Shown: positions 26,277 to 36,800, counted from the first letter of the stretch. The stretch: DNA of 64,000 bases from Terrimonas sp. (GCF_003075435.1 NZ_QCZJ01000014.1:83907-147906), one strand, 5' to 3'. The notes: a model not told the origin generated them from the sequence alone. Translations and numbers: made by a program.

Positions 26277-28556
26277 TTACTTATTCCTGTCCGGCGGATC
26301 AACTCCCAGCAAATGTTTTACAAAAAAATCTCTTTTCTTAACCCTTCCGTATGGGCCGCCATCACTGTGGCCAAGACCAGGAATTGCCAGGAAATCAAAA
26401 TGCTTTTTTGCTTTGATAAGCGCATCTGCTACGCGATAGGTAGACTCCGGTGGCACATTGGTATCTGCCTCTCCTACTATCAATAACAGGTTGCCTTTTA
26501 ATTTATAGGCATTGGTAACATTTGATTGTTCCTCATAATGCTTACCCACAGGGTATCCCATCCATTGCTCATTCCACCATTGTTTGTCAACACGGTTATC
26601 ATGACAGCCACATGCTGAAACCGCGGCGCTATAAAACTCAGGGTGGAACAATAAGCCACCGAGTGAATTTTGCCCGCCTGCAGAAGTTCCATACAACCCT
26701 ACCCTGTTTGCATCTACATAAGGATATTTTTCTGCCAAGGCTTTTATCCATAATATCCTGTCTGGAAAACCTGCATCAGCAAGATTGTGCCAGCATACAT
26801 CATGAAACGCTTTCGACCTGTTGCAGGTACCCATGCCATCTATCTGCACTACTATAAAACCGAGCTCAGCAAGGCTTTGCATTTCTCCACCGGTGGTAAA
26901 ACTTTTCGGTACAAAAGCATCCTGCGGACCGGCGTATATATTTTCAATTACAGGGTAACTTTTTGTTGAATCAAAGTTTGCAGGGCGAAATACCACCCCC
27001 CATATATCTGTTTTTCCATCGCGTCCTTTTGCATAAAATGGTTCTGCAAAACGAAAACCGGCTTTCAGGTATTCCGTTACATCTGTTCTTTCTATTTCCG
27101 AAATTTTCTTTCCGTCAGACGACCTGCGCAGTTCAATTACCGGTGGAATATTTATTTGTGAATAAGTATCCAGATAATATTTCTTACCAGGAGAATATGC
27201 TATCGTATGATTTCCTTTTTCCGGCGTAAGCTCCAGCAGGTTTGAACCATCAAAATTTATACGGTAATAATGTACAAAATAAGGATCTTCATCAGCATGC
27301 AGTCCGCTTGCGCGAAACCATATCTGCCTGCTCTTCGCACTAATGCTGTCAATATCCCGTACTACCCAATCTCCTTTTGTCACCGGTTGCATTTCGCCTG
27401 TGAGTGAATTAACGAGATATATATGCCGCCAGCCATCTTTTTCGGTTGCCCATATTATTTCATTTGTTTCAGGCAGGTATTCCGTATATATTTTTTGCTC
27501 GTAAATAAAGGTATTGGTTTGTTCATCCACTATTATTTTTGTTTCACCGCTCTTAACATCTACATCAATAATGCGAAAGCGTTGATGCCCGCGATCTACT
27601 TTCTCATACAGAAGATGTGTTGCATCATCTTTTCTCCAGTTAAGATAAGGCTCAGGAAAAAAATCAATGATCTCCGTGTTTATTTTTGTTGTTTTCTTTT
27701 CCATAACCGAAAAAGCAAACATTTCGTAGGTAGTAAAAGGATCGCCAGGCTGCTTATATTCCTGCGATTTTAATTGTCCCCTGGTAGTGTTAGCTTGTGA
27801 AGTGAGCACATAATACACAAGCGAATCTTTGTATGGTGTAATCTTATACCCAACAACATATTTACTATCCGGCGACCAGGCTAAAGAACCATAGGGCTTT
27901 TCTGCTGTGCCGTCTGTTGTATATTGAATCGCATCGTCTCCGTTAACAGGTTGAATAAAAACATTACCTTCTTTAATAAAAGCCATTAATTGTTTATCAG
28001 GCGAAATGCTGTCTGTTTTATATCCCCACCAGCGGCTGCGCCTGTTATTCCTCCGCCACCACGGAATAGTTTGCGCTTCATTAGCGATTACCGTTCCGCT
28101 ATCAGTTACTGCATAAGTACCCAGGTCACAATGCCACACTTTATTATTCATTTCAAAAGCCATGGAATGCTTTTTCCTGTTCACCTTAATATTGGTGAGC
28201 AATAATTTTTGAGGATTGAAATTTTGTCCTGTTTGTTTTGAAAGAGAAGCCGAGAGCTTTACATGATCAAATAATGGCTGCCTTTTTCCGGTAGCCACAT
28301 TTACCAATACATATTCACGCACACTGTCTTTAAAAGCTCTCCTGTACCAAAATGCTTTCCCGTCATCAAGCCATGTTGGCTGTACGGTAAGGTTAAAAAT
28401 TTTACCGCGGTTGATCGTACTGTCAGATACCGCAGCCTGCCTGTACCGTTCCAGCATTTCTTCTCTTGTTGGTTTATAGGCAGGATTTGTTTGCTGTGCA
28501 AAGAGTGTAGCTCTTAATGCTATAAAACAGGTAAGAAATAAGATTTTTTTCAGCAT
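26277..28556 (-). CDS. Secreted S9 (DPP-IV/prolyl oligopeptidase family) peptidase
   Basis: About 759 residues from the ATG at 28554-28556 (MLKKILFLTCF signal, cleavage near LFAQ); the frame is open to 28571. The N-terminal two-thirds is a beta-propeller (DPP-IV N domain, e.g. WSPDSKYVVGYKI, NEIIWATEKDGWRHIYLV). The C-terminal alpha/beta hydrolase has the nucleophile Ser in GLYGTSAGG, Asp in GEADTNVPPEST and His in GLGHSDGG. S9B enzymes release dipeptides after proline or alanine. It sits between the two DUF1680 glycosidases and shares the strand of the second, with 89 bases between the genes. Confidence 0.9.
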   Translation of the reverse strand: MLKKILFLTCFIALRATLFAQQTNPAYKPTREEMLERYRQAAVSDSTINRGKIFNLTVQPTWLDDGKAFWYRRAFKDSVREYVLVNVATGKRQPLFDHVKLSASLSKQTGQNFNPQKLLLTNIKVNRKKHSMAFEMNNKVWHCDLGTYAVTDSGTVIANEAQTIPWWRRNNRRSRWWGYKTDSISPDKQLMAFIKEGNVFIQPVNGDDAIQYTTDGTAEKPYGSLAWSPDSKYVVGYKITPYKDSLVYYVLTSQANTTRGQLKSQEYKQPGDPFTTYEMFAFSVMEKKTTKINTEIIDFFPEPYLNWRKDDATHLLYEKVDRGHQRFRIIDVDVKSGETKIIVDEQTNTFIYEQKIYTEYLPETNEIIWATEKDGWRHIYLVNSLTGEMQPVTKGDWVVRDIDSISAKSRQIWFRASGLHADEDPYFVHYYRINFDGSNLLELTPEKGNHTIAYSPGKKYYLDTYSQINIPPVIELRRSSDGKKISEIERTDVTEYLKAGFRFAEPFYAKGRDGKTDIWGVVFRPANFDSTKSYPVIENIYAGPQDAFVPKSFTTGGEMQSLAELGFIVVQIDGMGTCNRSKAFHDVCWHNLADAGFPDRILWIKALAEKYPYVDANRVGLYGTSAGGQNSLGGLLFHPEFYSAAVSACGCHDNRVDKQWWNEQWMGYPVGKHYEEQSNVTNAYKLKGNLLLIVGEADTNVPPESTYRVADALIKAKKHFDFLAIPGLGHSDGGPYGRVKKRDFFVKHLLGVDPPDRNK

Positions 28557-28645
28557 ATAATCATTAAACATTTATCAATGATGAATTCCAAAACATTAAT
28601 TATAAACGGTATCTGCAGATTGCACTATCGTCTATTTACTATTGC

Positions 28646-31012
28646 CTATTCATTCCCGCTCACCGTCCTGGCCCTAAATACTCTCCCTGCTGTTTTATCA
28701 TAGTTAGCTTCTACCTTTACGGTTACCCGGGTTTTACCAGAAATCAGTTGTGCAGGCAGCTCATAAAATTCATTATAAAATTTTCCTGTTTCTCCACCTT
28801 TCCATTCTACTGTTTTAATTTTTTCACCATCAACCACAATGTCAAATTTCCGGTCTTTATCATCGCCTATATATACAAACATTAAACGGTTGGTCACAGA
28901 TGGATCAACCTTCATTTCAAAGGTAAAATAACTTCCCTTCCTTGCTTCTCTTCCGTTTATGCCCAATGCATCACTCACATACGATCTTTCACCTGCGGTT
29001 AAATTATGATCGCGTTCCGGCTGCATTTCACCAATACGGAAATAATCAATCGTCATATCTTCAATTTCTTTCTGTTGCTTCTTTTCTGCTTCATATGTTA
29101 CCTGGCGTGTCTGCCATTGCGCTTCCGTAAAGAAATCCCAGTATACATTATAGTACTCCTGCGATACCGCATAAAAAGGTTTTAATGCAACATCTTTGGG
29201 TTTCCCGGCTTTATTCAAATTAAAAGCGAGCGTTGAAGTATTTGTTTTTTCAATCCATACTTCCGGATCACGATTATCTGTCATTAATACGGGCACCCCA
29301 TATACAGGGTCAGGCATTTCGTTCCCTAATATGCCTGCAAGCAACACAGGTCCGTACAACAACGCTATCCTGTCTTTATTGTCAGGCATACTTTCCGTAT
29401 ATAACTGCATCGGAAATTCAACAGTTATTTTATCATTGTTCTTCCAGTACCTTGTAACAGTTAAAAATCCTTCAGTGTCTTTCTGTACCGGCGCTACCTT
29501 ACCATTCACCTTTACTATAGCTGCTTGTTTTGCCCACCAGGGCTGGCGGATATGCACGGCAAATGATGTCCTTTTTTTAGGGTGAATGATGATCTCTGTT
29601 TTGTTATCAGATGGGAAACCAGTGTTTTGCTCTACAATTGTATTGTTCGCTTTCCAGTTCAGCGAGGAAGGAATAAAAAGATTCACATATAAGCTTCCAT
29701 CTTTTCCTTCAGCATAAATATTCTCCGCATACTTGGAATGATTTTCCATGCCTGTGCCAACGCAGCAGGTAAAAGTATTGAACTGATCACTGAATGTTTT
29801 GCGGGTACCCATGCGGAGCGGTACAAAATAACACATCATGCCATCTTCATGATTTTGCGAAGCAAGAATATGATTATATAAAGCACGCTCATAATAATCA
29901 CCCAGGGCAGCACTGGGCTGCCATGCAAACAAATGCCTTGTCAGCTTCAGCATATTATAGGTATTGCATGTTTCGCTTGTATTATCACTCAGCCTGTCAT
30001 TAAGCTTATCTTCTTCACCGCAATACTCATAATTACTGTTGCCGCCGTTCACATAGGTGTGATGATGCACCATAGTTTGCCAGAAAAAAGACGCGATGGT
30101 TTTATCCCGTTCATTTCCGGTCAGCTCATATTGTCTTGCACTGCCAATAGCTTTTGGCACCTGTGTATTGGAATGTTTGCCCGGCATCGGATCAGTTTTT
30201 TCCGATAAAGGCTTCATCACAAAGTCATCAAAAAATTTATATGAAAGATCAAGGTATTTTTTGTTGCCCGTAATGCTGTAAATATTAGCCAGCACATCAT
30301 TCATGCCGCCATATTCACAACGAAGCATTTGCTGGATCTGCGTTTCGTTTAAATTTTTAAGCACATCACCTGTCCAGTCTGCCATACCGGTAGCCACCTT
30401 AAGCGCTGTGGTATTGTTGCAGTATAAATATGCATCTACTACACCACTGATCACTTTATGTACCGTGTACCAGGGCGACCATCCTCCGTTCAAATCAAAA
30501 CCTCCTGATTTTATTTCTCCTCGTTTCAGCTTCCCGAAAATAGAATCTTCATTTGGTATGGCGCCTACATACCCGGTTTTCCTTGCCTGCTGGCATCGCA
30601 ATAATTCATTACTGATATAATCAACCCTTCGCTTAAATTCAGGATTACCTGTAGAAGCATAAAACATGGCGCAGGCAGAAAGGTAGTGCCCTAATGTATG
30701 CCCGGCAATACCGTCACTTTCCCATCCACCGTATACAGGCGCTTTTACAGGCAAGCCGGCATTTTTATAGAAATTGTGCAGCAACCGGTCGGGTTCAATC
30801 AGCAACAAATAAGCCGAATCCTTTTGCATAGCATTTTTAAAGGGACTATTACCCGTTAACCTTATATCAGCAAGGTTGAATGCATATGCCTGTATATCAG
30901 CAACAGGCGCAACTTTAATTACAGCATTGTTTTTTTCAGGAACATAAGATTGCGCTATAGACTGCACAAAACAAAAACCACATAATGCCGTAAAGATTAC
31001 TTTTCTCTTCAT
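28646..31012 (-). CDS. GH146-like beta-L-arabinofuranosidase (DUF1680)
   Basis: A 788-residue secreted glycosidase, signal about 1-21. It belongs to the same DUF1680 clan as the gene at 23643 but to another branch: the active site reads SETCNTYNMLKLT (Glu347, Cys349) and TFTCCVGTGMENH (Cys416-Cys417), the form I associate with GH146 enzymes such as B. thetaiotaomicron BT0349. A beta-sandwich region and a C-terminal all-beta domain (about 660-780, DVALKPFYAVSQEYYNVYWD then DKDRKFDIVVDGEKI) follow. It removes beta-L-arabinofuranosyl units from arabinan or arabinoglycoprotein. Upstream gene of the S9 peptidase on this strand. Confidence 0.88.
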   Translation of the reverse strand: MKRKVIFTALCGFCFVQSIAQSYVPEKNNAVIKVAPVADIQAYAFNLADIRLTGNSPFKNAMQKDSAYLLLIEPDRLLHNFYKNAGLPVKAPVYGGWESDGIAGHTLGHYLSACAMFYASTGNPEFKRRVDYISNELLRCQQARKTGYVGAIPNEDSIFGKLKRGEIKSGGFDLNGGWSPWYTVHKVISGVVDAYLYCNNTTALKVATGMADWTGDVLKNLNETQIQQMLRCEYGGMNDVLANIYSITGNKKYLDLSYKFFDDFVMKPLSEKTDPMPGKHSNTQVPKAIGSARQYELTGNERDKTIASFFWQTMVHHHTYVNGGNSNYEYCGEEDKLNDRLSDNTSETCNTYNMLKLTRHLFAWQPSAALGDYYERALYNHILASQNHEDGMMCYFVPLRMGTRKTFSDQFNTFTCCVGTGMENHSKYAENIYAEGKDGSLYVNLFIPSSLNWKANNTIVEQNTGFPSDNKTEIIIHPKKRTSFAVHIRQPWWAKQAAIVKVNGKVAPVQKDTEGFLTVTRYWKNNDKITVEFPMQLYTESMPDNKDRIALLYGPVLLAGILGNEMPDPVYGVPVLMTDNRDPEVWIEKTNTSTLAFNLNKAGKPKDVALKPFYAVSQEYYNVYWDFFTEAQWQTRQVTYEAEKKQQKEIEDMTIDYFRIGEMQPERDHNLTAGERSYVSDALGINGREARKGSYFTFEMKVDPSVTNRLMFVYIGDDKDRKFDIVVDGEKIKTVEWKGGETGKFYNEFYELPAQLISGKTRVTVKVEANYDKTAGRVFRARTVSGNE

Positions 31013-31179
31013 AAAAAATATTTTTCAAAATCAGGCGGCTACCAATCATTCAAACAGGGATGTCGCTTTTAAGTTGAATAATTATACAGTTTTCCTTAGT
31101 GCTTGTAGTAAAACACAAACACGCTCCTCCGTCATTATAACTAAGCAATACGGAGATTGTAGTATAATCACTTTTACGC

Positions 31180-31272
31180 GAGGGAGAAACCTGCCTGCGG
31201 CAGGCAGGTCTGCCCGGGCTTTGGCATTAATGCTCAACTTTTGTACTACAACCCGGCAGATTTCTCTCCCGC
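31180..31272. repeat. Inverted repeat interrupted by a second palindrome
   Basis: The outer arms GGGAGAAA...TCTGCCCGGG (left) and CCCGGCAGATTTCTCTCCC (right, 31252-31270) pair. The left arm is split by the perfect palindrome CCTGCCTGCGGCAGGCAGG (31190-31208). The loop also contains the 10-base palindrome GCATTAATGC. Removing the 19-base insert restores a nearly continuous stem. Confidence 0.6.
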
Positions 31273-31485
31273 CGCAATATACCTTGAATGCAGTCTTCAT
31301 AAGGCGGGATCAAAATGACCATGCCGCAATCGTCTTTTTTAAAGCAAAATCCCTGATCATCCAAACTTAAAAAGCCCTCGGTAAAAAGAAGATGAAATAT
31401 TTATCTATTTATGTTTGGATTTTAACCGGTTAAAATATATTCAGGAATGAATAAAATATAAACGCCGGTTTTGCCGGGCAACTTT

Positions 31486-31493
31486 TAATTTTG
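31486..31493 (+). promoter_or_regulatory. Bacteroidota -7 box for the DadA-family gene
   Basis: TAATTTTG (exact TAnnTTTG), 31 bases before the ATG at 31525. Confidence 0.45.
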
Positions 31494-31524
31494 CAACCTG
31501 CAAAACTACAATCCCTACAAAACA

Positions 31525-32775
31525 ATGAAAAATATAGTGATCGTTGGCGGAGGCATTATGGGTTTAAGCTCCGCGTTTTACCTTCAGAAATCAGGGCACA
31601 ATGTTACTGTTATAGATAAAAATGATTTCTTAAACAACTGCTCATACGGTAATGCAGGATATGTTTGTCCCAGTCACTTTGTTCCGCTGGCTACACCAGG
31701 TATAGTATGGCAGGGTTTTAAATGGATGTTCAATTCGCAAAGCCCGTTTTATGTGCAGCCTTCTGTAAAAAGCGCGTTAATCGACTGGGGGTTAAAATTT
31801 GTGAAAAGCGCCAATGACAGCCATGTAGCTGCTTCGGCTATACCTTTGCGTGATATCGCTTTGTTGAGCCAGAAAGAATATGAAAAATGGCAGGAAATAC
31901 CCGGTTTTGACTTTGCCTATGAACACAAAGGTTTGCTCGAGATATTTCAAACCGAGCCTGTTGGAGAACATGCCTATCATACTGTAGAAAAAGCAAAAGC
32001 AATAGGACTGGATACCGTTTTACTTAACGCGGAAGAACTGCAGCAATTAGAGCCTCAAACAAAAATAAATGCCCTGGGCGCTATATTATTTAAATGCGAT
32101 GCGCACCTATACCCGCAAAAATTAATGCACGGTCTTCTTAATTTACTGAAACAAAGTGGCGTACGGTTAATACCGGACGAGGCTGTTATAAAATTTGAAA
32201 AAAAAGGGAACAGCATCAATAAAGTGATCACGGCAAAAAACGCGTATGATGCCGACTATATTGTTATTGCAACCGGTGCATGGTCAAGGGAGATAGCTGC
32301 ACTGGCAGATACAAAAATCCCTTTGATGCCGGGTCGCGGTTATTCTATTACGCTTGAAAATTCACCATATAAAATAAATCATCCTGCTGTATTAATGGAA
32401 GGAAGAGTAGCGCTCACTCCTATGGACGGGAACAAAATACGCTTTGGCGGCACTATGGAAGTTGTACCTACCAGCACCCCACCCCGTTACAAAAGAGTAG
32501 AAGGAATAGTGAATGCAGTAAAACGTTATTATACAGCATTTGATATTCCCATGCCTGCTGAAAAAGATATATGGTATGGGTACCGCCCCTGCTCCGCGGA
32601 TGGATTGCCCTATATTGGTAAAATAAAAAAGTATAATAATGTAGTTGTTGCTACCGGCCATGCAATGATAGGCTTAAGCACCGGCGCAGGAACAGGAAAA
32701 TTGGTTTCCGAAATTGTGAATGGTGAAAAACCAAGCATGGATATAAAGCCGTTTGAAGTGGAAAGATTTGATTAG
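31525..32775 (+). CDS. DadA-family FAD-dependent D-amino acid dehydrogenase
   Basis: A 416-residue DAO-fold flavoprotein. The N-terminal dinucleotide-binding motif IVGGGIMGLSS (residues 5-15) and the C-terminal GYRPCSADGLPYIG and GHAMIGLSTGAGTG blocks are typical of DadA and of cis-4-hydroxy-D-proline dehydrogenases. The NCSYGNAGYVCPSHFVPLAT segment near the start matches the Bacteroidota form that I recall sitting in hydroxyproline catabolic clusters; the epimerase, deaminase and aldehyde dehydrogenase of that pathway are not in this window. It would oxidise a D-amino acid to the imino acid and pass electrons to the respiratory chain. A decayed copy of its 3' end lies at 33487. Confidence 0.85.
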   Translation: MKNIVIVGGGIMGLSSAFYLQKSGHNVTVIDKNDFLNNCSYGNAGYVCPSHFVPLATPGIVWQGFKWMFNSQSPFYVQPSVKSALIDWGLKFVKSANDSHVAASAIPLRDIALLSQKEYEKWQEIPGFDFAYEHKGLLEIFQTEPVGEHAYHTVEKAKAIGLDTVLLNAEELQQLEPQTKINALGAILFKCDAHLYPQKLMHGLLNLLKQSGVRLIPDEAVIKFEKKGNSINKVITAKNAYDADYIVIATGAWSREIAALADTKIPLMPGRGYSITLENSPYKINHPAVLMEGRVALTPMDGNKIRFGGTMEVVPTSTPPRYKRVEGIVNAVKRYYTAFDIPMPAEKDIWYGYRPCSADGLPYIGKIKKYNNVVVATGHAMIGLSTGAGTGKLVSEIVNGEKPSMDIKPFEVERFD

Positions 32776-32999
32776 GATTGGGCTATCCATAATTTGCTTT
32801 GAAAATCCTTTAAAGTTATTATGTCCTTAAACATAATATAGCTATCACCCTGAATTGTAGTTTCCGGAAGTTTATTTTATTCCAGCAATGCTGGTATTAT
32901 ATTATTTACATCAATCTCTGCGCTTATCTTCTTTTACTTTTTACAGCTAAATAACGATAGCGATACTATAATAAGAAGTGTGAGTTTTTTATAGCTCAG
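32772..32999 (-). pseudogene. Decayed small lipoprotein gene with two in-frame stops
   Basis: One minus-strand frame reads a lipoprotein signal (SYKKLTLLIIVSLSLFSCKK), then TAA (32934-32936), KKISAEIDVNNIIPALLE, TAA (32877-32879), then a further 34 residues rich in natural motifs (GDSYIMFKDIITLKDFQ) to TAA at 32772-32774. The expected start is CTG (32997-32999) where an ATG would fit. All parts stay in one frame, so point mutations rather than indels inactivated it. Its 3' end overlaps the last bases of the dehydrogenase gene. Family unknown. Confidence 0.5.
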
Positions 33000-33178
33000 T
33001 TTTTAGTTTTAATAAACTTGATTAATGAGTATATACTGACCACCATAAACATCAATATACATCCCAATGTTACAAAAAAGAAAAAATCAAAGGCGGGAGA
33101 ATGCTTAATCCGTAGAATGGAGGTTATCATGGTTAACACCATCATGGTAATACCAGAGTATAAAACTGCAAGTTTCAT
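32996..33178 (-). CDS. Small two-helix membrane protein
   Basis: A 60-residue protein: MKLAVLYSGITMMVLTMITSIL forms one helix, a short basic loop RIKHSPAF follows, then a second helix of FFFFVTLGCILMFMVVSIYSLI and a basic tail KFIKTKN. The layout (two hydrophobic segments, positive ends) is convincing for a real small membrane protein. No family recognised. Its stop overlaps the possible start of the decayed lipoprotein, suggesting they were once an operon. It could itself be a relic. Confidence 0.5.
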   Translation of the reverse strand: MKLAVLYSGITMMVLTMITSILRIKHSPAFDFFFFVTLGCILMFMVVSIYSLIKFIKTKN

Positions 33179-33873
33179 AAAAGTAATTGCGTTTTACAGG
33201 TGAATGATCAGCATAAATATACTTTAACCCGTTTAAATCACACAATCACTGTTGGTCCGTTCTAAATTTTCGCTCGCTTAGGCTGTGAAATTTATGCTGA
33301 GCCATAGTACAAGTGATGAACATTTATCCTGATGCTGAATATTGTACTATACCATTGCTTTGCACCAATGCAAGTAAATGACTCAGCAGAGATGATCTGC
33401 TTATATGGATGGCTGACGCGAACAATACAAATGATATCAAAAAACAAGGCTGGCTGCCGTCGAAGGAGTTAGCATCATCAACAGGCGCTTTAAGAACCGG
33501 TGCCGGAACAGGAAACTGGTTTCCTAAATTATAAATGGTGAAAAAAGCATGGATATAAAGCCGTTTGAAGTGGAAGAATTTGAATAAGATACACTTAAGT
33601 CAACCGGTTTTAAAAATTTCAATAAATAATGGTTACTGATTCGAACACATATATAATATTTTACCACTTCTTAAAATTCTTTAAAAACAAGTTAAAATTT
33701 GATTAATTTTTTTGATTAACTATCTTACCTTCAATTGCTCATTATTGATTGCCCTCTCATAAAAATCATAATTACTGATAAACACAGGTAAAACGCTTGA
33801 TTGTGTGTTGTTACATCCTGTGAATAACACCTGAACGGATTTCGTTCATACAATAACTAAAACAAAACATGAC
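33179..33873. other. 695-base upstream region of the SusC operon
   Basis: Contains a 9-bp perfect inverted repeat ATAGTACAA (33304-33312) / TTGTACTAT (33342-33350), the decayed dehydrogenase tail (33487-33592), and AT-rich DNA leading to susC. No exact TAnnTTTG box was found; TACCTTCA near 33727 is the closest. No intact gene seen. Confidence 0.55.
33487..33592 (+). pseudogene. Decayed copy of the 3' end of the DadA-family gene
   Basis: This segment repeats the last ~95 bases of the gene at 31525: GGTGCCGGAACAGGAAACTGG and then AATGGTGAAAAAAGCATGG, ending with 28 identical bases over the DIKPFEVE codons and a stop at the same place. Relative to the intact gene it has a 1-base deletion (ACAGGAAAC versus ACAGGAAAATT), a GAA to TAA nonsense change and a 3-base loss after GAAAAA. 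No homology is visible upstream of about 33487. Confidence 0.75.
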
Positions 33874-36800
33874 ATGAGAAAACTTTTCCTCTTGTGTGCT
33901 ATTTTTTTAGCACTTTCTGCCTATGCCCAGGATACAAAAGTCTCCGGTATTGTAAAAGATGAAAACAATGAGCCTGTTTCAGGTGCATCAATTAAAATCA
34001 GAGGAACCAACAAAGGTACTTATACCGATGACAAAGGTCAGTTCACTATTATGGCTCCCGCCAATGCTACACTTGAAATTTCTTCTGTAGGCTTTAACAA
34101 ACAAGAGATTAAGGTTAAAGGACAAGCCAATATTGAAATTGTGCTGTCAGTATCCACATCTTCAATGGAAGATGTTGTGGTAATCGGCTATCAAAAAATC
34201 ACCCGCAAAAAAACTACCGCGGCTATTTCAAGCATTTCCGGTAAGGAAATTGAAAATCTTCCTGCTGCAAGTTTTGATCAGTTAATGCAGGGACGATTAT
34301 CAGGAGTTAACGTGCAAAACTTCAGTGGAGACCCCAGCGCCGCTGCAGCCGTTACCGTTCGCGGAAATACAAGGATCAGCAGAGATTGGGACGAAAATTC
34401 TGTAATCAATGGACCTTTATATGTTGTGGATGGAGTGCCTCAGAGCAATGAGGAATATGTAACCCCCGGAGCAGGTGCAGGGTTCAACTATCTCGGCGGT
34501 GTAAACCCTAACGATATTGAATCTATAGATGTGCTTAAAGACGCTTCTGCCGCTGCCATCTATGGTTCACGAGCAGCCAACGGCGTTATCCTGATTACTA
34601 CCAAAAAAGGAAGAGTTGGAGCCCCCAAAGTTATCTTTTCTGGTTTTACAGGTGTTACCGAAAGACCTGAATTAAGAGAAGTAACACTCGGTGCGCTGGA
34701 GAGAAGACAGAAAATGGCTATTCTCACCGCCCAGCTTACAGCCCCACAGCAACAGCAATTACCTTATTTATTAACCGATAGCCTGAACCCTGCTTTTAAC
34801 GGAAATACCAACTGGCAGGATTTGTTTTATCAAACCGGGATTATTAAAAGCGCTGATTTGAGTTTAAGTGGAGGAACAGAAAATGGAACCAATTATCGTT
34901 TCAGTACCGGTTATTATGATGAAGAGGGTATTTTAAAGGCAACAGGTGTTAAGCGTTATTCTGTAAGAATAAATCTTGGCTCAAGAGCATTAAAAGGAAA
35001 GTTAGAAATCAATCCTGTGATGTATTTTACACGTTCTGAAAGAAACAGGGGGATGGGAGTAGATCCAAGGTATGAAGACTATAATCCTTTCAGCCTGGGT
35101 GCAGGGAATATGCCTTCTTCCTTATTTAACCTCAGCGAGGCTAAAAAAGAAGCTATACTTGGAAATTATGACAAGAGTTTAGATAATAACCTTTCCAACG
35201 TTTTTAACTTCAATCTTAACCTCGGCTATAATTTCAGCAAAAGCTTTAAGTTTAATTCATTAAGCACTTATCAATATACTACTTCAAGAAGGAGTTTTAA
35301 CAGAACCAACGAACTTGAAAATGGATTAGGAAACTACTCCTACAGCTTTGTCGATAACGCGGCTAAAATGCTCACATCAAACTATCTTAGTTATGCAAAT
35401 GGTTTTGGAGAGCATAATATCAGTGTTATTGCGGGACAGGATATTCAGTTTGACGTATATGAAAATACAATAGCTTCCGGCTATTATGGCGCTTCAGATC
35501 AAATACAAACGGTAAATGGCTTCACCCAGGCTACTATAAGGGCATCTTCTGATTACCAGGCGCATGGATTACTGTCGTATTATGCCCGGTTATCGTATGA
35601 TTTTAAAAGCAGGTACCTGTTTGCATTCTCCGGGCGTTATGATGGTTCTTCAAGGTTTGGCGCAGATAATAAATGGGGCTTCTTCCCTTCTGCCTCTGTT
35701 GCATGGATATTAAGTGAAGAAGGATTTATGAAAAACAATTCGCTGTTCAGCTTATTAAAGCTCCGGGCAAGCCTCGGTACTTCAGGAAGCGAGCCTACAA
35801 CCAACTACCTGCAATACAATCTTTACAACGTAAATGCCGGAGGTTATAACGGCAATAACAATGCTACTTCTTACAATGGTGTTACGGCGGTTACTCCTAA
35901 TTTTTATGATGGGGTAGCTCAAAAAAACCTGAGCTGGGAAAAATCAACACAATGGAATATAGGTGCAGACTTTGAGATACAACAAGGCCGCTACTCAGCA
36001 GCAATTGACGTATATAACCGGGAAGGCTCTTTACAATTGTTTTCGGTAAGGTTACCTTTAACAACCGGGTATGACTATGCATTTACCAACTCTTATGGCG
36101 TCAGGAATGCAGGCGTTGAGTTAACCGTTGCTGCAAATCCTTTATCACCATCAAGCCCGGTAAAATGGTTCACCAGGGTTAACATATCCTATAATAAAAA
36201 CACCCTCATGAGCCTGCCCAATGGCGGAAGAGACTATGCATTTGGCAACAGGTTTGACCAGGCACATATCCTTTCGGTTGGCAGTCCCGTAAATGCCTTT
36301 TACCTCTATCAAACGCTCGGGGTATATGCAACAGACGATGATGTGCCCATCAATAAATACACCGGTGAAAGATTTGCAAGCGCTAACGGAGCTTATACTG
36401 CTGGAGCTTTCCATCTTGCAGATCTTGACGGAGATTACTTAATAGATATTTTCAACGGGGGAATTAACCCGGATAAAACGCCTATGGGTGATCCAAACCC
36501 AAAAATCACAGGTGGCTGGACAAACAACATTTCCTGGAAGAATTTTTCTTTGGGATTATTTTTCTCCTTCACCTTTAAAAGAGATGTGCTGAATTTTTTC
36601 AAAGCTGATCAGTTTTCAAATTCAACAGACAGTGATCCCTACTCCAAATTTGTGCAGTATTCTACACCCAACCTGGATAAGATCAATATATGGAGACAAC
36701 CCGGCGACCAGGCAGAATACGCTAAATACGATTTAGGCACTTATTTATATTATTATACCTCAGCACAAACATTCTTTCTTACCAAAGGGGATTACTTCAG

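Larger units (their letters stand above)
31013..31524. other. 512-base spacer with a complex inverted-repeat structure
   Basis: Contains the nested palindrome at about 31180-31272 and the promoter box of the dehydrogenase gene. Open frames on both strands across 31082-31300 are by-products of the inverted repeat and resemble no protein I know. Confidence 0.5.

Noticed and set aside
23643..31012. One operon of both arabinosidases and the S9 gene
   Set aside because: The first glycosidase gene is on the opposite strand and convergent with the S9 gene, with hairpins between them.
31082..31300. Frames on both strands around the nested palindrome
   Set aside because: Both are produced by the inverted repeat; their translations share RNLPAAGR-type mirrored motifs and have no family.
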